Source: an uncultured Mediterraneibacter sp. (GTDB taxonomy: Bacteria > Bacillota > Clostridia > Lachnospirales > Lachnospiraceae). From it: a DNA stretch of 64,000 nucleotides. The notes under the pieces are model-generated. The model searched no databases. It saw nothing but the letters and a program-made list of their open reading frames with translations, and was not told the origin of the DNA. The stretch spans positions 1-64,000 of the forward strand of contig CALWTQ010000002.1 in the NCBI GenBank assembly GCA_944384505.1, written 5' to 3'. Both the position numbers and the translations under genes were made by a program. Below are positions 52,614 through 61,338 of this stretch, one piece after another (the first letter of the stretch is position 1; every line of letters starts with the position of its first letter).

Positions 52614-52686
52614 TGGAGAATACGAGAGTCGAACTCGTGACCTCCTGCTTGCAAGGCAGGCGCTCTCCCAACTGAGCTAATCCCCC
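52614..52686 (-). tRNA. tRNA-Ala (TGC)
   Basis: 73-base cloverleaf: acceptor GGGGGAT with ATTCTCC, including the G3-U70 alanine identity pair; D-arm GCTCAGTTGGGAGAGC; anticodon stem CCTGC/GCAGG with loop CTTGCAA giving TGC; T-arm ACGAGTTCGACTCTCGT. No encoded CCA. Confidence 0.95.
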
Positions 52687-52767
52687 AAAGTGTTCTCACT
52701 GAACTTTTACAAGATACCACATTTGGGGGACAGCTGTCAATATATTTTTTATATTTTTTCGTGACAA

Positions 52768-52840
52768 TTCAGCCCATCAAGAATAGGACGGGCGGATCCT
52801 ATACAAGCATAATCATTCCCGCTCCTTCCTGATGGCTGAA
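52768..52840 (-). terminator. Hairpin ending the Liv/ICL operon
   Basis: Long imperfect inverted repeat, TTCAGCCcATCA against TGATGGCTGAA, 21 bases after the stop of the last operon gene; poly-T-rich DNA follows on the minus strand. Confidence 0.55.
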
Positions 52841-52860
52841 CAGTTTTCTAAATAGCTGAA

Positions 52861-53781
52861 CTACTCCTCCTCAAAACCCTTATTTCTTATATGATATCCA
52901 TAGGGCCAGCGATATCTGAGAGCAGGATCTGATATGTACTGCTTTTCAAAATTATACCATTTATCCAGCATTTCCGGAGATCCGATCGCTTCTCCCTCGG
53001 TATAGGTTTCTGTAGCATAGACATTATTCTGATTTTTATAATTCTCCCTTCCTGCGTCAAGCATAGCAGACAGCGCGCTTCCCAGCAGATAGTGGATTCC
53101 CACGAAATTAAAACCATACTCTGCTATTTCTTCCAGGGTTACATCGGATTTTCCATTATGGCAGCCCAGATCAGGATACCATTTCCATCCCTTATCCACA
53201 GCCGCAATCTTCTTACACGCGTCAAATCTCTCTGCAGGTTTGATATCATTGATCATGAATACCAGTGTCATATCCGCTCCCGCTTCTCTGTATGCCTGAC
53301 ATCTTTCAATAGCCTCTTCCAGCGTAGGAACATCCGTCCTTGCTACTAGTATACAATCACTTCCCTTTACCGCATCCGCGCATGCACGAACTTTTTCCAC
53401 CGCTTCCTTCATCGGCAGAGCCCCTCCAATTCTGACTTCCGGTGAATCTACAAGTATAATCCCTCCTGCACCAGCTCTTACGATACGCTCGCAATTGTAT
53501 GCAGCCGTCAATGTGGGGCCATATCCGTTTTCCAGATCCACTACCATAGGCAGTGAGGAAAAACTGCATATTCTCTCGGTAGCCTGCACTACTTCCTCAA
53601 CATTGAGAATCCCCAGATCCGGAACTCCTTTTAACGCCATACTGAGCTCAGCGCCGCTTAATACAGTTGCCTTATATCCGCACTGCTCCACTGTCATAGC
53701 TGATGCACAGTCATAAATCTCCGGTGCGAGAATACATTTCTCCTCTGAAAGAAGCTGTCTTAATGTTTTTTTCATCGGCAT
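52861..53781 (-). CDS. Isocitrate lyase/PEP mutase-family enzyme (copy 2)
   Basis: 306 residues from the ATG at 53781 (GAGGAGG 8 bases before). TIM-barrel enzyme of the isocitrate lyase/PEP mutase superfamily: VLSGAELSMAL, PMVVDLENGYGPTLTA, IILVDSPEVRIGGALP, CILVARTDVPT and WYPDLGCHNG. The lyase motif KRCGH, which carries the catalytic cysteine in isocitrate and methylisocitrate lyases, is replaced by EVRIGGALP, and the metal-site segment is DLENGYG rather than DTGYG. It is close in sequence to the paralogue at 59.3 kb. Last gene of the Liv-type operon; reaction unknown. Confidence 0.85.
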   Translation of the reverse strand: MPMKKTLRQLLSEEKCILAPEIYDCASAMTVEQCGYKATVLSGAELSMALKGVPDLGILNVEEVVQATERICSFSSLPMVVDLENGYGPTLTAAYNCERIVRAGAGGIILVDSPEVRIGGALPMKEAVEKVRACADAVKGSDCILVARTDVPTLEEAIERCQAYREAGADMTLVFMINDIKPAERFDACKKIAAVDKGWKWYPDLGCHNGKSDVTLEEIAEYGFNFVGIHYLLGSALSAMLDAGRENYKNQNNVYATETYTEGEAIGSPEMLDKWYNFEKQYISDPALRYRWPYGYHIRNKGFEEE

Positions 53782-53807
53782 TGATTTTTCCTCCTCATAA
53801 TTGATTT

Positions 53808-54566
53808 TCAATTATAATATTCCGGAATTTTTTTCAGTCTGGAAAATGTTTCCGGATCATGTCCATAAATTATGTGGTCACATTCTTTTTTTAATTCTTT
53901 TAATTTCTCAATTGATTTTTTGCAGCCCTCCACATCTTTTGAGTCTGCAAAAAAACTCGTATCCTCCATATACTGAGGCATATGAGCCGCATCCATAGTC
54001 AAAAGAAAACGGCCTGAATTGCGGAGCGATATAATAAATGAGGAATGCCCTTTCGAATGGCCAGGCGTTGGTATGCTCATCACAGTTCCGTCCCCAAACA
54101 CATCATACTCCATACTTTCCGGTATATACTCAAATTGAAAGAACTGTGCTTCCTTATAATCTTCTTCCAAATAGTCCGATCTGGATGGAGGCAGCGCGTC
54201 CTCCCATTCACTCTTCCTCATATGGAAAAGTGCGTTTGGAAAATCTTCCATCTGCCCTGCATGATCAAAATGAAGATGTGAGAGAATCACATGTTTTACA
54301 TCCGCCGGGGCATATCCGAGTTTCCTGATCTGCTCTGTTATTTTCAGAAGCGGCGACCATGCAATATCCGCCTTCATCTCATCCGGGATATGATCATAGT
54401 TGAATCCGGTATCAATCAGCACCAATCCCTGTTCCGGATGAACAAGCAGATAAGCCGGCACAGGAATCACAAGCTTTAGCATCGGCGTATTCAGCGCTGC
54501 AAGCACATTTCCCTCGGGTGTGATCATATTTCCACAGTTCATGATATAAAACTTCACCGGCTCCAT
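53808..54566 (-). CDS. MBL-fold hydrolase, N-acyl homoserine lactonase-like family
   Basis: 252 residues with the MBL metal site: VLIDTGFNYDH, LSHLHFDHAGQ, IPTPGHSKGHSS, LTMDAAH and IYGHDPE. Lactonase-like branch, related in type to the protein at 13.0 kb but clearly divergent. It lies 9 bases after livF and 26 bases before the second lyase-like gene. Likely acts on a lactone or ester form of the transported compound. Confidence 0.85.
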   Translation of the reverse strand: MEPVKFYIMNCGNMITPEGNVLAALNTPMLKLVIPVPAYLLVHPEQGLVLIDTGFNYDHIPDEMKADIAWSPLLKITEQIRKLGYAPADVKHVILSHLHFDHAGQMEDFPNALFHMRKSEWEDALPPSRSDYLEEDYKEAQFFQFEYIPESMEYDVFGDGTVMSIPTPGHSKGHSSFIISLRNSGRFLLTMDAAHMPQYMEDTSFFADSKDVEGCKKSIEKLKELKKECDHIIYGHDPETFSRLKKIPEYYN

Positions 54567-54575
54567 ACTTCCTCC

Positions 54576-55277
54576 TTAAGTTCCCATATATTTCCGGAAC
54601 ACTTCATCGCTGATATTAGACGTCTCATCCTGATGCACAATAGCTCCCTTTTCCATAATATAGCAGGTGGAGCTGGACTCAAGGGCGAATTTCGCGCTCT
54701 GCTCAATGAGAAGAACCGAGACGCCCTGGCGGCTTAGTTCCGGAATGATTTCGCTCAGCTCCTGCACAACGATCGGCGCAAGCCCCTCGCATATTTCATC
54801 CAGGAGCAGCAGATCCGGATTCTGCATCAATGCCCTGGCAATAACCATCATCTGCTGCTCTCCTCCGCTGATTCTGTTGCCCATATAATTCTGTCTCTCT
54901 TTCAGCCTGGGGAACAGATTATAGATTTCGTCCAGAGTCCATACTTTATCTCTGTTCCCTTTGGGCTTTCTCTCGCCGAAGATAATGTTTTCATGTACAG
55001 TAAGCGTAGGAAATACCTGCCTTCCCTGAGGGACATACGCAACTCCCAAGCGGTTAATCTTGTTCGGTGCCATTCCCCCAATCTCCTGCTCTTTGAATAG
55101 AATCTGCCCTGCCTTTGGTTTTAGAAGTCCCATAATCGTTTTGATAGTAGTAGATTTTCCAACGCCGTTTCTCCCAAGCAGACAGGTGACTTCATTTTCA
55201 CGTACATCCAGATTCACCCCGAAGAGCACCTGGCTCAATCCATATGAAGCTTCCAGATTTTTCAGCTGTAGAATCAT
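54576..55277 (-). CDS. livF: Branched-chain amino acid-type ABC ATPase, LivF
   Basis: 233 residues. Walker A GRNGVGKST, signature RISGGEQQMM, Walker B PDLLLLDEICEG, and a LivF-type start LQLKNLEASYGLSQVLFGV. Overlaps the LivG gene by 4 bases. GGAGGG before the ATG. Substrate set by the binding protein; given the enzymes around, a carboxylate or amide rather than leucine is possible. Confidence 0.94.
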   Translation of the reverse strand: MILQLKNLEASYGLSQVLFGVNLDVRENEVTCLLGRNGVGKSTTIKTIMGLLKPKAGQILFKEQEIGGMAPNKINRLGVAYVPQGRQVFPTLTVHENIIFGERKPKGNRDKVWTLDEIYNLFPRLKERQNYMGNRISGGEQQMMVIARALMQNPDLLLLDEICEGLAPIVVQELSEIIPELSRQGVSVLLIEQSAKFALESSSTCYIMEKGAIVHQDETSNISDEVFRKYMGT

Positions 55278-56020
55278 ACCATCCCTCCTAAATAAGCCTC
55301 CTGCACCTCTGCGTTTTCTTTTATCACCTGTGGAGCTCCCGTTGCGATTAATCTGCCGTAATGAAGAACAGATATTGTGTCTGAATAATTAAACACAATG
55401 TCCATATCATGTTCAATAAATACTACCGTCAGACCTCTTTCCTTTGCCAGATTTACCACCAGTTCCATAAGCATATATCCCTCTTTCCTCGCAACGCCAG
55501 ATGTCGGCTCGTCAAGGAGAAGCAGGTCCGGATGAGCAGCCAGAGTGATTGCAATCTCCAGCCTTCTCTGATCGCCATAAGAGAGCTTGCCGGCAGGCCT
55601 GTCCCTGTAATCTGCGATTCCCACCGCTTCCATAAGATGCTCCACTTCTTCCCTGCACTGGCCATATGCAGGCCGCAGCATTTTATAAGTCAGCCCGTCT
55701 TTATGGATACACGGAATCTGTATATTTTCGGCTACTGATAAATCAGGAAAAAACTTACTGATCTGAAAGCATCTCCCCATCCCCTTCCTCACAATCAGAT
55801 GAGGAGCCACCCCCGTGATATCTTCACCGTTAAAATAAACCTTTCCACTGGTTGGGCGGGTTTTGTTGATTACCAGGTCAAGAAATGTGGATTTTCCGGC
55901 TCCGTTAGAACCGATCAGACTTCTTACCTCTCCTTTGCTCACACCGAAATCCACTTCGTTTACAGCTCTTAATGCCCCGAAATCCCGTGTCAGCTTTTCA
56001 GTCCTTAATATCTCACTCAT
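55274..56020 (-). CDS. livG: Branched-chain amino acid-type ABC ATPase, LivG
   Basis: 248 residues. Walker A GSNGAGKST, signature KLSYGDQRRLEIAI, Walker B PDLLLLDEPTSG, and the LivG-type tail FNYSDTISVLHYGRLIATGAPQVI. It overlaps livM by 8 bases. Confidence 0.94.
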   Translation of the reverse strand: MSEILRTEKLTRDFGALRAVNEVDFGVSKGEVRSLIGSNGAGKSTFLDLVINKTRPTSGKVYFNGEDITGVAPHLIVRKGMGRCFQISKFFPDLSVAENIQIPCIHKDGLTYKMLRPAYGQCREEVEHLMEAVGIADYRDRPAGKLSYGDQRRLEIAITLAAHPDLLLLDEPTSGVARKEGYMLMELVVNLAKERGLTVVFIEHDMDIVFNYSDTISVLHYGRLIATGAPQVIKENAEVQEAYLGGMV

Positions 56021-56993
56021 CTTTCTTCTCCTTCCCGGAAGGAATCAGCTTTTTTATAAATTTTCTGGCACTGACTTCATCCTCATTCCCATATCCGAGA
56101 ACTCCGCCTGGGAAGAAGTAAATAACCAGGATTAGTATGATTCCAAGAATAAAACGGTGATAAATCGTCATGCCTCCAATGTAGACATTAATAAATGTAA
56201 TAACCGCGGCTCCGATTGACGGTCCCCAGAATGTAAACATTCCTCCAAGAAGACACATGGCAAGCCCCTGGATGGATATATCTGTATCAAGATATGTCAC
56301 ATAAGCCCCGGAATTCAGCATAGAATACAGGACTCCGGAGATGCCGCAGAACGTTCCCGATACAACAATCATCAGCCTTTTAACTTGCTTCGTATTGATT
56401 CCGACAAAGGTAAGTCTCATTTCATTCTCTCTGATTCCCTTGATGATCTGGTTAAAAGGCGAATGAAGAATCTTGTACATCAGCACAAAACATACCGCCA
56501 CTATAACCAGTGTAAATATAAGGAACGACCGATCATCTAAAGCAAAAGACGGACGGCTGGCATAAGAAATACCTACTCCTCTTCCAAGTAACGGCACATA
56601 ATTTCCAAGGTTATATACAAGCAGATTCAACCCCATAAACAGCATACCTAAAGTCAGAGCCTGCACCCGCAGCACCAGAAGCGCGATCAGGAAACTGAAT
56701 ATCATTGTCATTACAAGTGTCAGCAAAATAGCGGCAGCATACGGGATACCGGCCTTTGACAGCAGCAGTATAAAAGAATACGAACCGAATCCCAGAAAGA
56801 TGGCATTCCCGAATGCGATCATACCGCCATATCCGAACATAATATTGACTCCTGTGGCAAACAGCATCATAATAAGAATGCGCGCCAGCAGAAAGCTTGT
56901 TCCCGGTATGAAAAATGACAGCAGCAAAAATACCGCAATAATTACAATGCCTATGATTAAATCTTTTCTATATCTGAATGGTTTTGATGTCAT
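56013..56993 (-). CDS. livM: Branched-chain amino acid-type ABC permease, LivM
   Basis: About 326 residues from the ATG at 56993 (GGGAGG upstream). Eight or nine helices and the family loop IIKGIRENEMRLTFVGINTKQVKRL. The frame upstream of this start overlaps the end of livH and reads as charged, unlikely sequence. Confidence 0.93.
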   Translation of the reverse strand: MTSKPFRYRKDLIIGIVIIAVFLLLSFFIPGTSFLLARILIMMLFATGVNIMFGYGGMIAFGNAIFLGFGSYSFILLLSKAGIPYAAAILLTLVMTMIFSFLIALLVLRVQALTLGMLFMGLNLLVYNLGNYVPLLGRGVGISYASRPSFALDDRSFLIFTLVIVAVCFVLMYKILHSPFNQIIKGIRENEMRLTFVGINTKQVKRLMIVVSGTFCGISGVLYSMLNSGAYVTYLDTDISIQGLAMCLLGGMFTFWGPSIGAAVITFINVYIGGMTIYHRFILGIILILVIYFFPGGVLGYGNEDEVSARKFIKKLIPSGKEKKDE

Positions 56994-57007
56994 TTTATTC
57001 CTCCCGT

Positions 57008-57877
57008 CTAGCCTGCGTTCGTCTTTTTCCCACAAAGTCCTTCCGGCTTAATTAAAAGCACCAGTACCATCAGCAGAGACGGAATCAGGCTGTAGTACTG
57101 AGAAAAGAACATTGCCCCAAAAGACGTACACATCCCCACAATCAGCGCTCCGATAAACGCTCCTTTAATTTCTCCGATTCCTCCGATAATCAAAACCGCC
57201 ATCGCCGTGAAAAGCACCGGCGACTCTGCCGCGGTCTGGGTTCCTGTAATCGGCAGATTCAGCGCTCCCGCCAGAGCTGTAAGAGAAATTCCCACAATAA
57301 ACATGAGAGAATTCATCTTTTTCACATTAATTCCCATACAATCTACCATGTCCCGGTTCGTAATAATCGCCCGGAAAATCATGCCGATCTTTGTCTTTTT
57401 AAACACAAACAGCATCACAGCACAGATAATAAGACTGATTATAATCAAGAAAATGTAATAAAACGGAAACGGCAGTCCCAGCAGATTAACCCGGAAATTC
57501 AGAATCTCCGGTACAGATGCCGAAATCATACGGTTTCCCCATGCAAACAGGAAGAAATCCTGAAGCAGGTATCCCACTCCCATTGTCAGCAGAAGCTGAA
57601 ACAGCGGAGGGCGCTTATAAATCGGTCTCAGCATTGCCTCTGTCACATATCCGCCCAGAACTCCGGCTACAACTACTGCGGCAGCCACGCCAAGGAAAAA
57701 AGATCCTGTCGCCTCATATACACTGTAGCAGAGCAGCGTTCCGAACATACAGAAGGCACCCTGACCGAAGTTAATTACATTCAGTCCTGAAACAATAATC
57801 GCCATGCCTGCTGCCGTCAGAAAATATAATAATCCTGAACTCAATCCTGTTAAAAACTGATATAAATAAATGCTCAA
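57008..57877 (-). CDS. livH: Branched-chain amino acid-type ABC permease, LivH
   Basis: 289 residues, about eight helices, family segment FRAIITNRDMVDCMGINVKKMNSL. The start is a TTG at 57877 (AGGAGG 5 bases before); the next in-frame ATG would remove the first helix. The binding-protein gene lies about 100 bases upstream. Confidence 0.92.
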   Translation of the reverse strand: MSIYLYQFLTGLSSGLLYFLTAAGMAIIVSGLNVINFGQGAFCMFGTLLCYSVYEATGSFFLGVAAAVVVAGVLGGYVTEAMLRPIYKRPPLFQLLLTMGVGYLLQDFFLFAWGNRMISASVPEILNFRVNLLGLPFPFYYIFLIIISLIICAVMLFVFKKTKIGMIFRAIITNRDMVDCMGINVKKMNSLMFIVGISLTALAGALNLPITGTQTAAESPVLFTAMAVLIIGGIGEIKGAFIGALIVGMCTSFGAMFFSQYYSLIPSLLMVLVLLIKPEGLCGKKTNAG

Positions 57878-57974
57878 TTTTACCTCCTGATAACCACAGG
57901 AGTGTCACATCTTCATGCAGCACTCCTGTAAAATTGTAATCGTTCAGTCCGCAGCTTAAGGCTTCTGACAGATA

Positions 57975-59276
57975 TTAGTAACCGAGTCTTTCTCCTTCTG
58001 CTACCCACTCCTCTTCCGTAGGATAGCACTCAATTCCATATTCCACATAGTCGCTTTCATCCGGCAGAGCCATTCCCCATTCATCATTCATAGCTGTATT
58101 GGCCAGATATAAGGGGAAGACAAGCTGATGGTTATATTCTGTATAATAGATATCTCCAAATACGGATTCACACGTCGTAGTCTCAACGGCTTCCACAAGC
58201 TGAGCTGAGTCATACCCCGCCTCATAATCCAGCGTCGCCAGCGCCGCACGGATCGTATCCAGTGCGTAATAGAATGTTAGTCCGGCACTGCACGGTACTA
58301 CTCCATCAGAGCGGTCATAAATGTCATGCGCCAGATCAGATGCAAAGTCAAAGCTGATCGGGAACCATGTGATAGAATAAACCTTTCCTACAGGATAAGA
58401 CGAACCAACGGACTCCGTATGATCTGCATCATTCAGATATGCTCCCAGAAGCTCAACTTCGTCAAACAGCCCCATCTGGTTCCCCTGCTGCAGGAAATTA
58501 ACAGCCGGAGACGCTGTCAGGGAAGTCACAATACAGTCTGCTCCAGAAGACATAATACTTGTAATAACCGAAGTAAGATCTGTCTCTGTCCCGCTTAACT
58601 GAACCTCGCCCGCATTCTCAACTTCAACACCAAGATTATCAATCTCCTGCCAGAAGAACTCTTTTACATTTTCCGGAACTCCGCCTGAATTCGTCAGGAA
58701 AAATACGCTTTCATATCCATGCTCCTTCACTGCGTTCGCATATACCTTTGCCCATGACCATGCACTGGAACCAGCTGTAAACACATAGTCTGACTGATTT
58801 TCAAATCCCACATCCGTTGCCAGCGCACAGCACATAAATACAGGAATCTTGTTCTGCTCCGCCCACTGAGCGACTACCGGACCGCAGGTATCCATAAAAG
58901 GCCCGATTACCGCACATACATCTTCCTCAAGCACTTCTGCCAGTACAGAAGCCTCAATTGTCGGATCTCCCTGATCGTCTTTATAGATCAGATCCACTTC
59001 ATGGCCATTGATTCCGCCTTCACTGTTAATATTATCCGCAAGGTACTCAAGACTGGGGATAAAATATCCGCTGAAAAAAGATAGATCACCTGAAAGCGGC
59101 ATCAGAACCGCAATTCTGTATGTTCCATCTTCACTGGGCTCTGTCTCAGAAAGCTCTTCGGTCAGTGTGCTCCCTGAATCGTCTGATCCAGTATTTTCCT
59201 GTGTACTGCTGCTGCATGCTGCAAGTCCCAGACACATAGCCATTGTAAGAATTAATGCCAACAGTTTTTTCTTCAT
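57975..59276 (-). CDS. Liv-type substrate-binding lipoprotein
   Basis: About 433 residues from the ATG at 59276 (AAAGGAG upstream). Lipoprotein signal KKLLALILTMAMCLGLAACS with the lipobox LAAC, a Ser/Thr/Glu linker, then a periplasmic-binding domain of the LivJ/amide type (YRIAVLMPLSGDLSFFSGYF). Larger than LivJ by about 50 residues. The pocket does not show the usual branched-chain amino acid motif, so the ligand is open. Confidence 0.9.
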   Translation of the reverse strand: MKKKLLALILTMAMCLGLAACSSSTQENTGSDDSGSTLTEELSETEPSEDGTYRIAVLMPLSGDLSFFSGYFIPSLEYLADNINSEGGINGHEVDLIYKDDQGDPTIEASVLAEVLEEDVCAVIGPFMDTCGPVVAQWAEQNKIPVFMCCALATDVGFENQSDYVFTAGSSAWSWAKVYANAVKEHGYESVFFLTNSGGVPENVKEFFWQEIDNLGVEVENAGEVQLSGTETDLTSVITSIMSSGADCIVTSLTASPAVNFLQQGNQMGLFDEVELLGAYLNDADHTESVGSSYPVGKVYSITWFPISFDFASDLAHDIYDRSDGVVPCSAGLTFYYALDTIRAALATLDYEAGYDSAQLVEAVETTTCESVFGDIYYTEYNHQLVFPLYLANTAMNDEWGMALPDESDYVEYGIECYPTEEEWVAEGERLGY

Positions 59277-59311
59277 ACTTTTTCTCCTTTCTCCTATTCT
59301 GAACGCTGTTT

Positions 59312-60211
59312 TCAATGTCTCTGTGTTTTGTAATAATTATAAGGCCAGCGCTCTCTAAGCCCCGGGTCTTTTACGAACCGTTTTTCATATTCGTACCATT
59401 TCTCAATCTGTTCTTCACTTCCGATTCCGGGGCGGGGATATTTAGTCATTGCATATACATTGTCCTGATTATTATAGTTTCCCATTCCTGCATCTGTCAT
59501 GGCGGTCATCGCGGCTCCCAGCAGGTAATGAATTCCTACAAAATTAAATCCGTATTCCGCAATTTCATCCAACGTAACGTCTGATTTTCCATCATGCACC
59601 CCCAGATCCGGATACCATTTCCACCCGGGATCTCTCTCATTAATTTTCTGGCACGCTTCAAACCGCTCCTCGTGAGGAATAAAGTTAAAGCAGAATACAA
59701 GCGTCATATCAGCTCCCGCTTTCCGGTACGCCACACACCGGTCAATGGCGTCGTCCAGATCCATAGAATCTGTCCTTGCGATCAGCAGACAGTCCGTTCC
59801 CTTCAGCGCATCCGCGCAGGCCTCAATCTTCTCCACCGCCTCCTCTATAGGCAGGATTCCCCCGATTCTCGTCTCCGGCGAGTCTACAATAATGACTCCC
59901 GCCGCTCCCGCATCTGCAAATCCCTTGCAGTGATATGCCGCCGACAGAGCCGGGCCATATCCATTCTCACCGTCCACAACCAGAGGAAGGTCAGAGACCG
60001 CACAGATATTGCGCGTCATCATCAGCATCTCGTCATATGAGAGAAGCCCGAGATCCGGAATTCCTTTCAGAGACAGAGATAGTTCCGCACCGCTTAAGAC
60101 AACCGCTTTATATCCACAATCCTCGCAGGTATATGTGGACGCGCAGTCATAGACTTCCGGTGCCAGTACAACTTTTTCTTCCATGAATAACTGACGAAGC
60201 GTCTTTTTCAT
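59312..60211 (-). CDS. Isocitrate lyase/PEP mutase-family enzyme (copy 1)
   Basis: About 299 residues from the ATG at 60211 (AAAGGAGG 11 bases before). Same plan as the paralogue at 52.9 kb: VLSGAELSLSL, LVVDGENGYGPALSA, IIVDSPETRIGGILP, LLIARTDSMDL, WYPDLGVHDG. It also lacks the KRCGH cysteine motif. First gene of the operon, directly before the binding protein, and divergent from a LysR regulator. Having an enzyme pair of this family flanking one transporter suggests two related steps or a heteromeric enzyme. Confidence 0.87.
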   Translation of the reverse strand: MKKTLRQLFMEEKVVLAPEVYDCASTYTCEDCGYKAVVLSGAELSLSLKGIPDLGLLSYDEMLMMTRNICAVSDLPLVVDGENGYGPALSAAYHCKGFADAGAAGVIIVDSPETRIGGILPIEEAVEKIEACADALKGTDCLLIARTDSMDLDDAIDRCVAYRKAGADMTLVFCFNFIPHEERFEACQKINERDPGWKWYPDLGVHDGKSDVTLDEIAEYGFNFVGIHYLLGAAMTAMTDAGMGNYNNQDNVYAMTKYPRPGIGSEEQIEKWYEYEKRFVKDPGLRERWPYNYYKTQRH

Positions 60212-60235
60212 GGTTAATACATCCTCCTTTCCCAT

Positions 60236-60375
60236 TATTTTTTGTCAATTTTTCCCATATTTTTATGGAAATATCTTTATTTATTACTAATGATATACTA
60301 AAATGTAGAGAAAGGGAAACAATTAAAGAGCATATTAACAAATTATAATTGTCAATATTCTCGTGAGGACATAAG
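60236..60375. promoter_or_regulatory. Divergent LysR / Liv-operon control region
   Basis: AT-rich 140-base gap. A near-palindrome TTTCCCATA...TATGGAAA at about 60255-60272 lies where the operon promoter should be and is a candidate LysR site; ATTATAAT-like -10 elements occur on both strands. Confidence 0.4.
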
Positions 60376-61272
60376 ATGTTATATAAAAGAATTGATTATT
60401 TTTTAGAAGTGGCTAACTGCCTCAGCTTTTCTGAAGCCGCAAAACACAAATATATCACCCAGCAGGCCATGACTTCACAGATCGCCGCTCTGGAAAAGGA
60501 TCTGGGCGTCCAGCTTTTTGTCCGCTCCACGCGGTCTGTTAATCTCACAGAAGCCGGAAAAATGCTGCGCGATGATTTCACAAAAATCAACCAGGAGATA
60601 CAGATTGCCACCGATAAGGTCAGAGGACTCAATATTGACAACCTTGCAACCATATCCATTGGGTTTTACGACGGGCTTTCCGGTTCCCTCTATATCAATC
60701 CAATCATGATGAAACTGCAGAAGGATCTTCCTGACACTACATTTGACATAATCCTTGGAGATATGATTACTTTAAGGAACCGTCTCATGGACGGGCAGAT
60801 CGATCTGTGCATTACCACAGCTACAGACTGGAAGGAATGGCCATCAGTAGATATCTCCATCCTGAAGCAGTTTCATTTCCACGTATTCCTTTCCCACAAG
60901 CATCCTCTGGGGAAAAGGGAGTCTCTTGACCTGAATATGCTCGCTGACCAGACAATGTACGTCCTGCCCTCCGCCAGCCTCTCCAGGACTGCTCCATACT
61001 GGCAGAGACGGATCCCCTGCAAAAATATCGTTACACTTCCGGGGCTTAGGGATGTTCTGATTTATATCGAACTCTGCCGTGGTTTTGCCGTGCTCCCCAA
61101 TATTTTCAACGATGCGGATTCCGGCAAATATAAATCTTTCTCCATCCCCTTCCCGGACGCTAACGCGGATCTGATCATTGCGCGCAGGCAAAGAATTAAT
61201 ACGAATGCCCTAGTAAATATCACAATGAAGAAAATCGTGCAGTTCTTCCAGAATATAGAAAATCCGTCCTGA
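60376..61272 (+). CDS. LysR-family transcriptional regulator
   Basis: 298 residues. Helix-turn-helix: RIDYFLEVANCLSFSEAAKHKYITQQAMTSQIAALEKDLGVQLFVR. Then the usual ligand-binding half. Divergent from the isocitrate lyase-like/Liv operon, so it most probably activates it in response to the transported compound. GAGG stands 8 bases before the ATG. Confidence 0.93.
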   Translation: MLYKRIDYFLEVANCLSFSEAAKHKYITQQAMTSQIAALEKDLGVQLFVRSTRSVNLTEAGKMLRDDFTKINQEIQIATDKVRGLNIDNLATISIGFYDGLSGSLYINPIMMKLQKDLPDTTFDIILGDMITLRNRLMDGQIDLCITTATDWKEWPSVDISILKQFHFHVFLSHKHPLGKRESLDLNMLADQTMYVLPSASLSRTAPYWQRRIPCKNIVTLPGLRDVLIYIELCRGFAVLPNIFNDADSGKYKSFSIPFPDANADLIIARRQRINTNALVNITMKKIVQFFQNIENPS

Positions 61273-61294
61273 TACAGAACATATCAGGACGGAT
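61261..61294. terminator. Bidirectional terminator between LysR and CvpA genes
   Basis: AATCCGTCCTGAT / ATCAGGACGGATC stem with a 9-base loop that includes the LysR stop codon. Serves two converging transcripts. Confidence 0.8.
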
Positions 61295-61338
61295 CCAAAC
61301 AGGCAGTCTCTCAGTTGAAATATGAATATGCCAGTACG

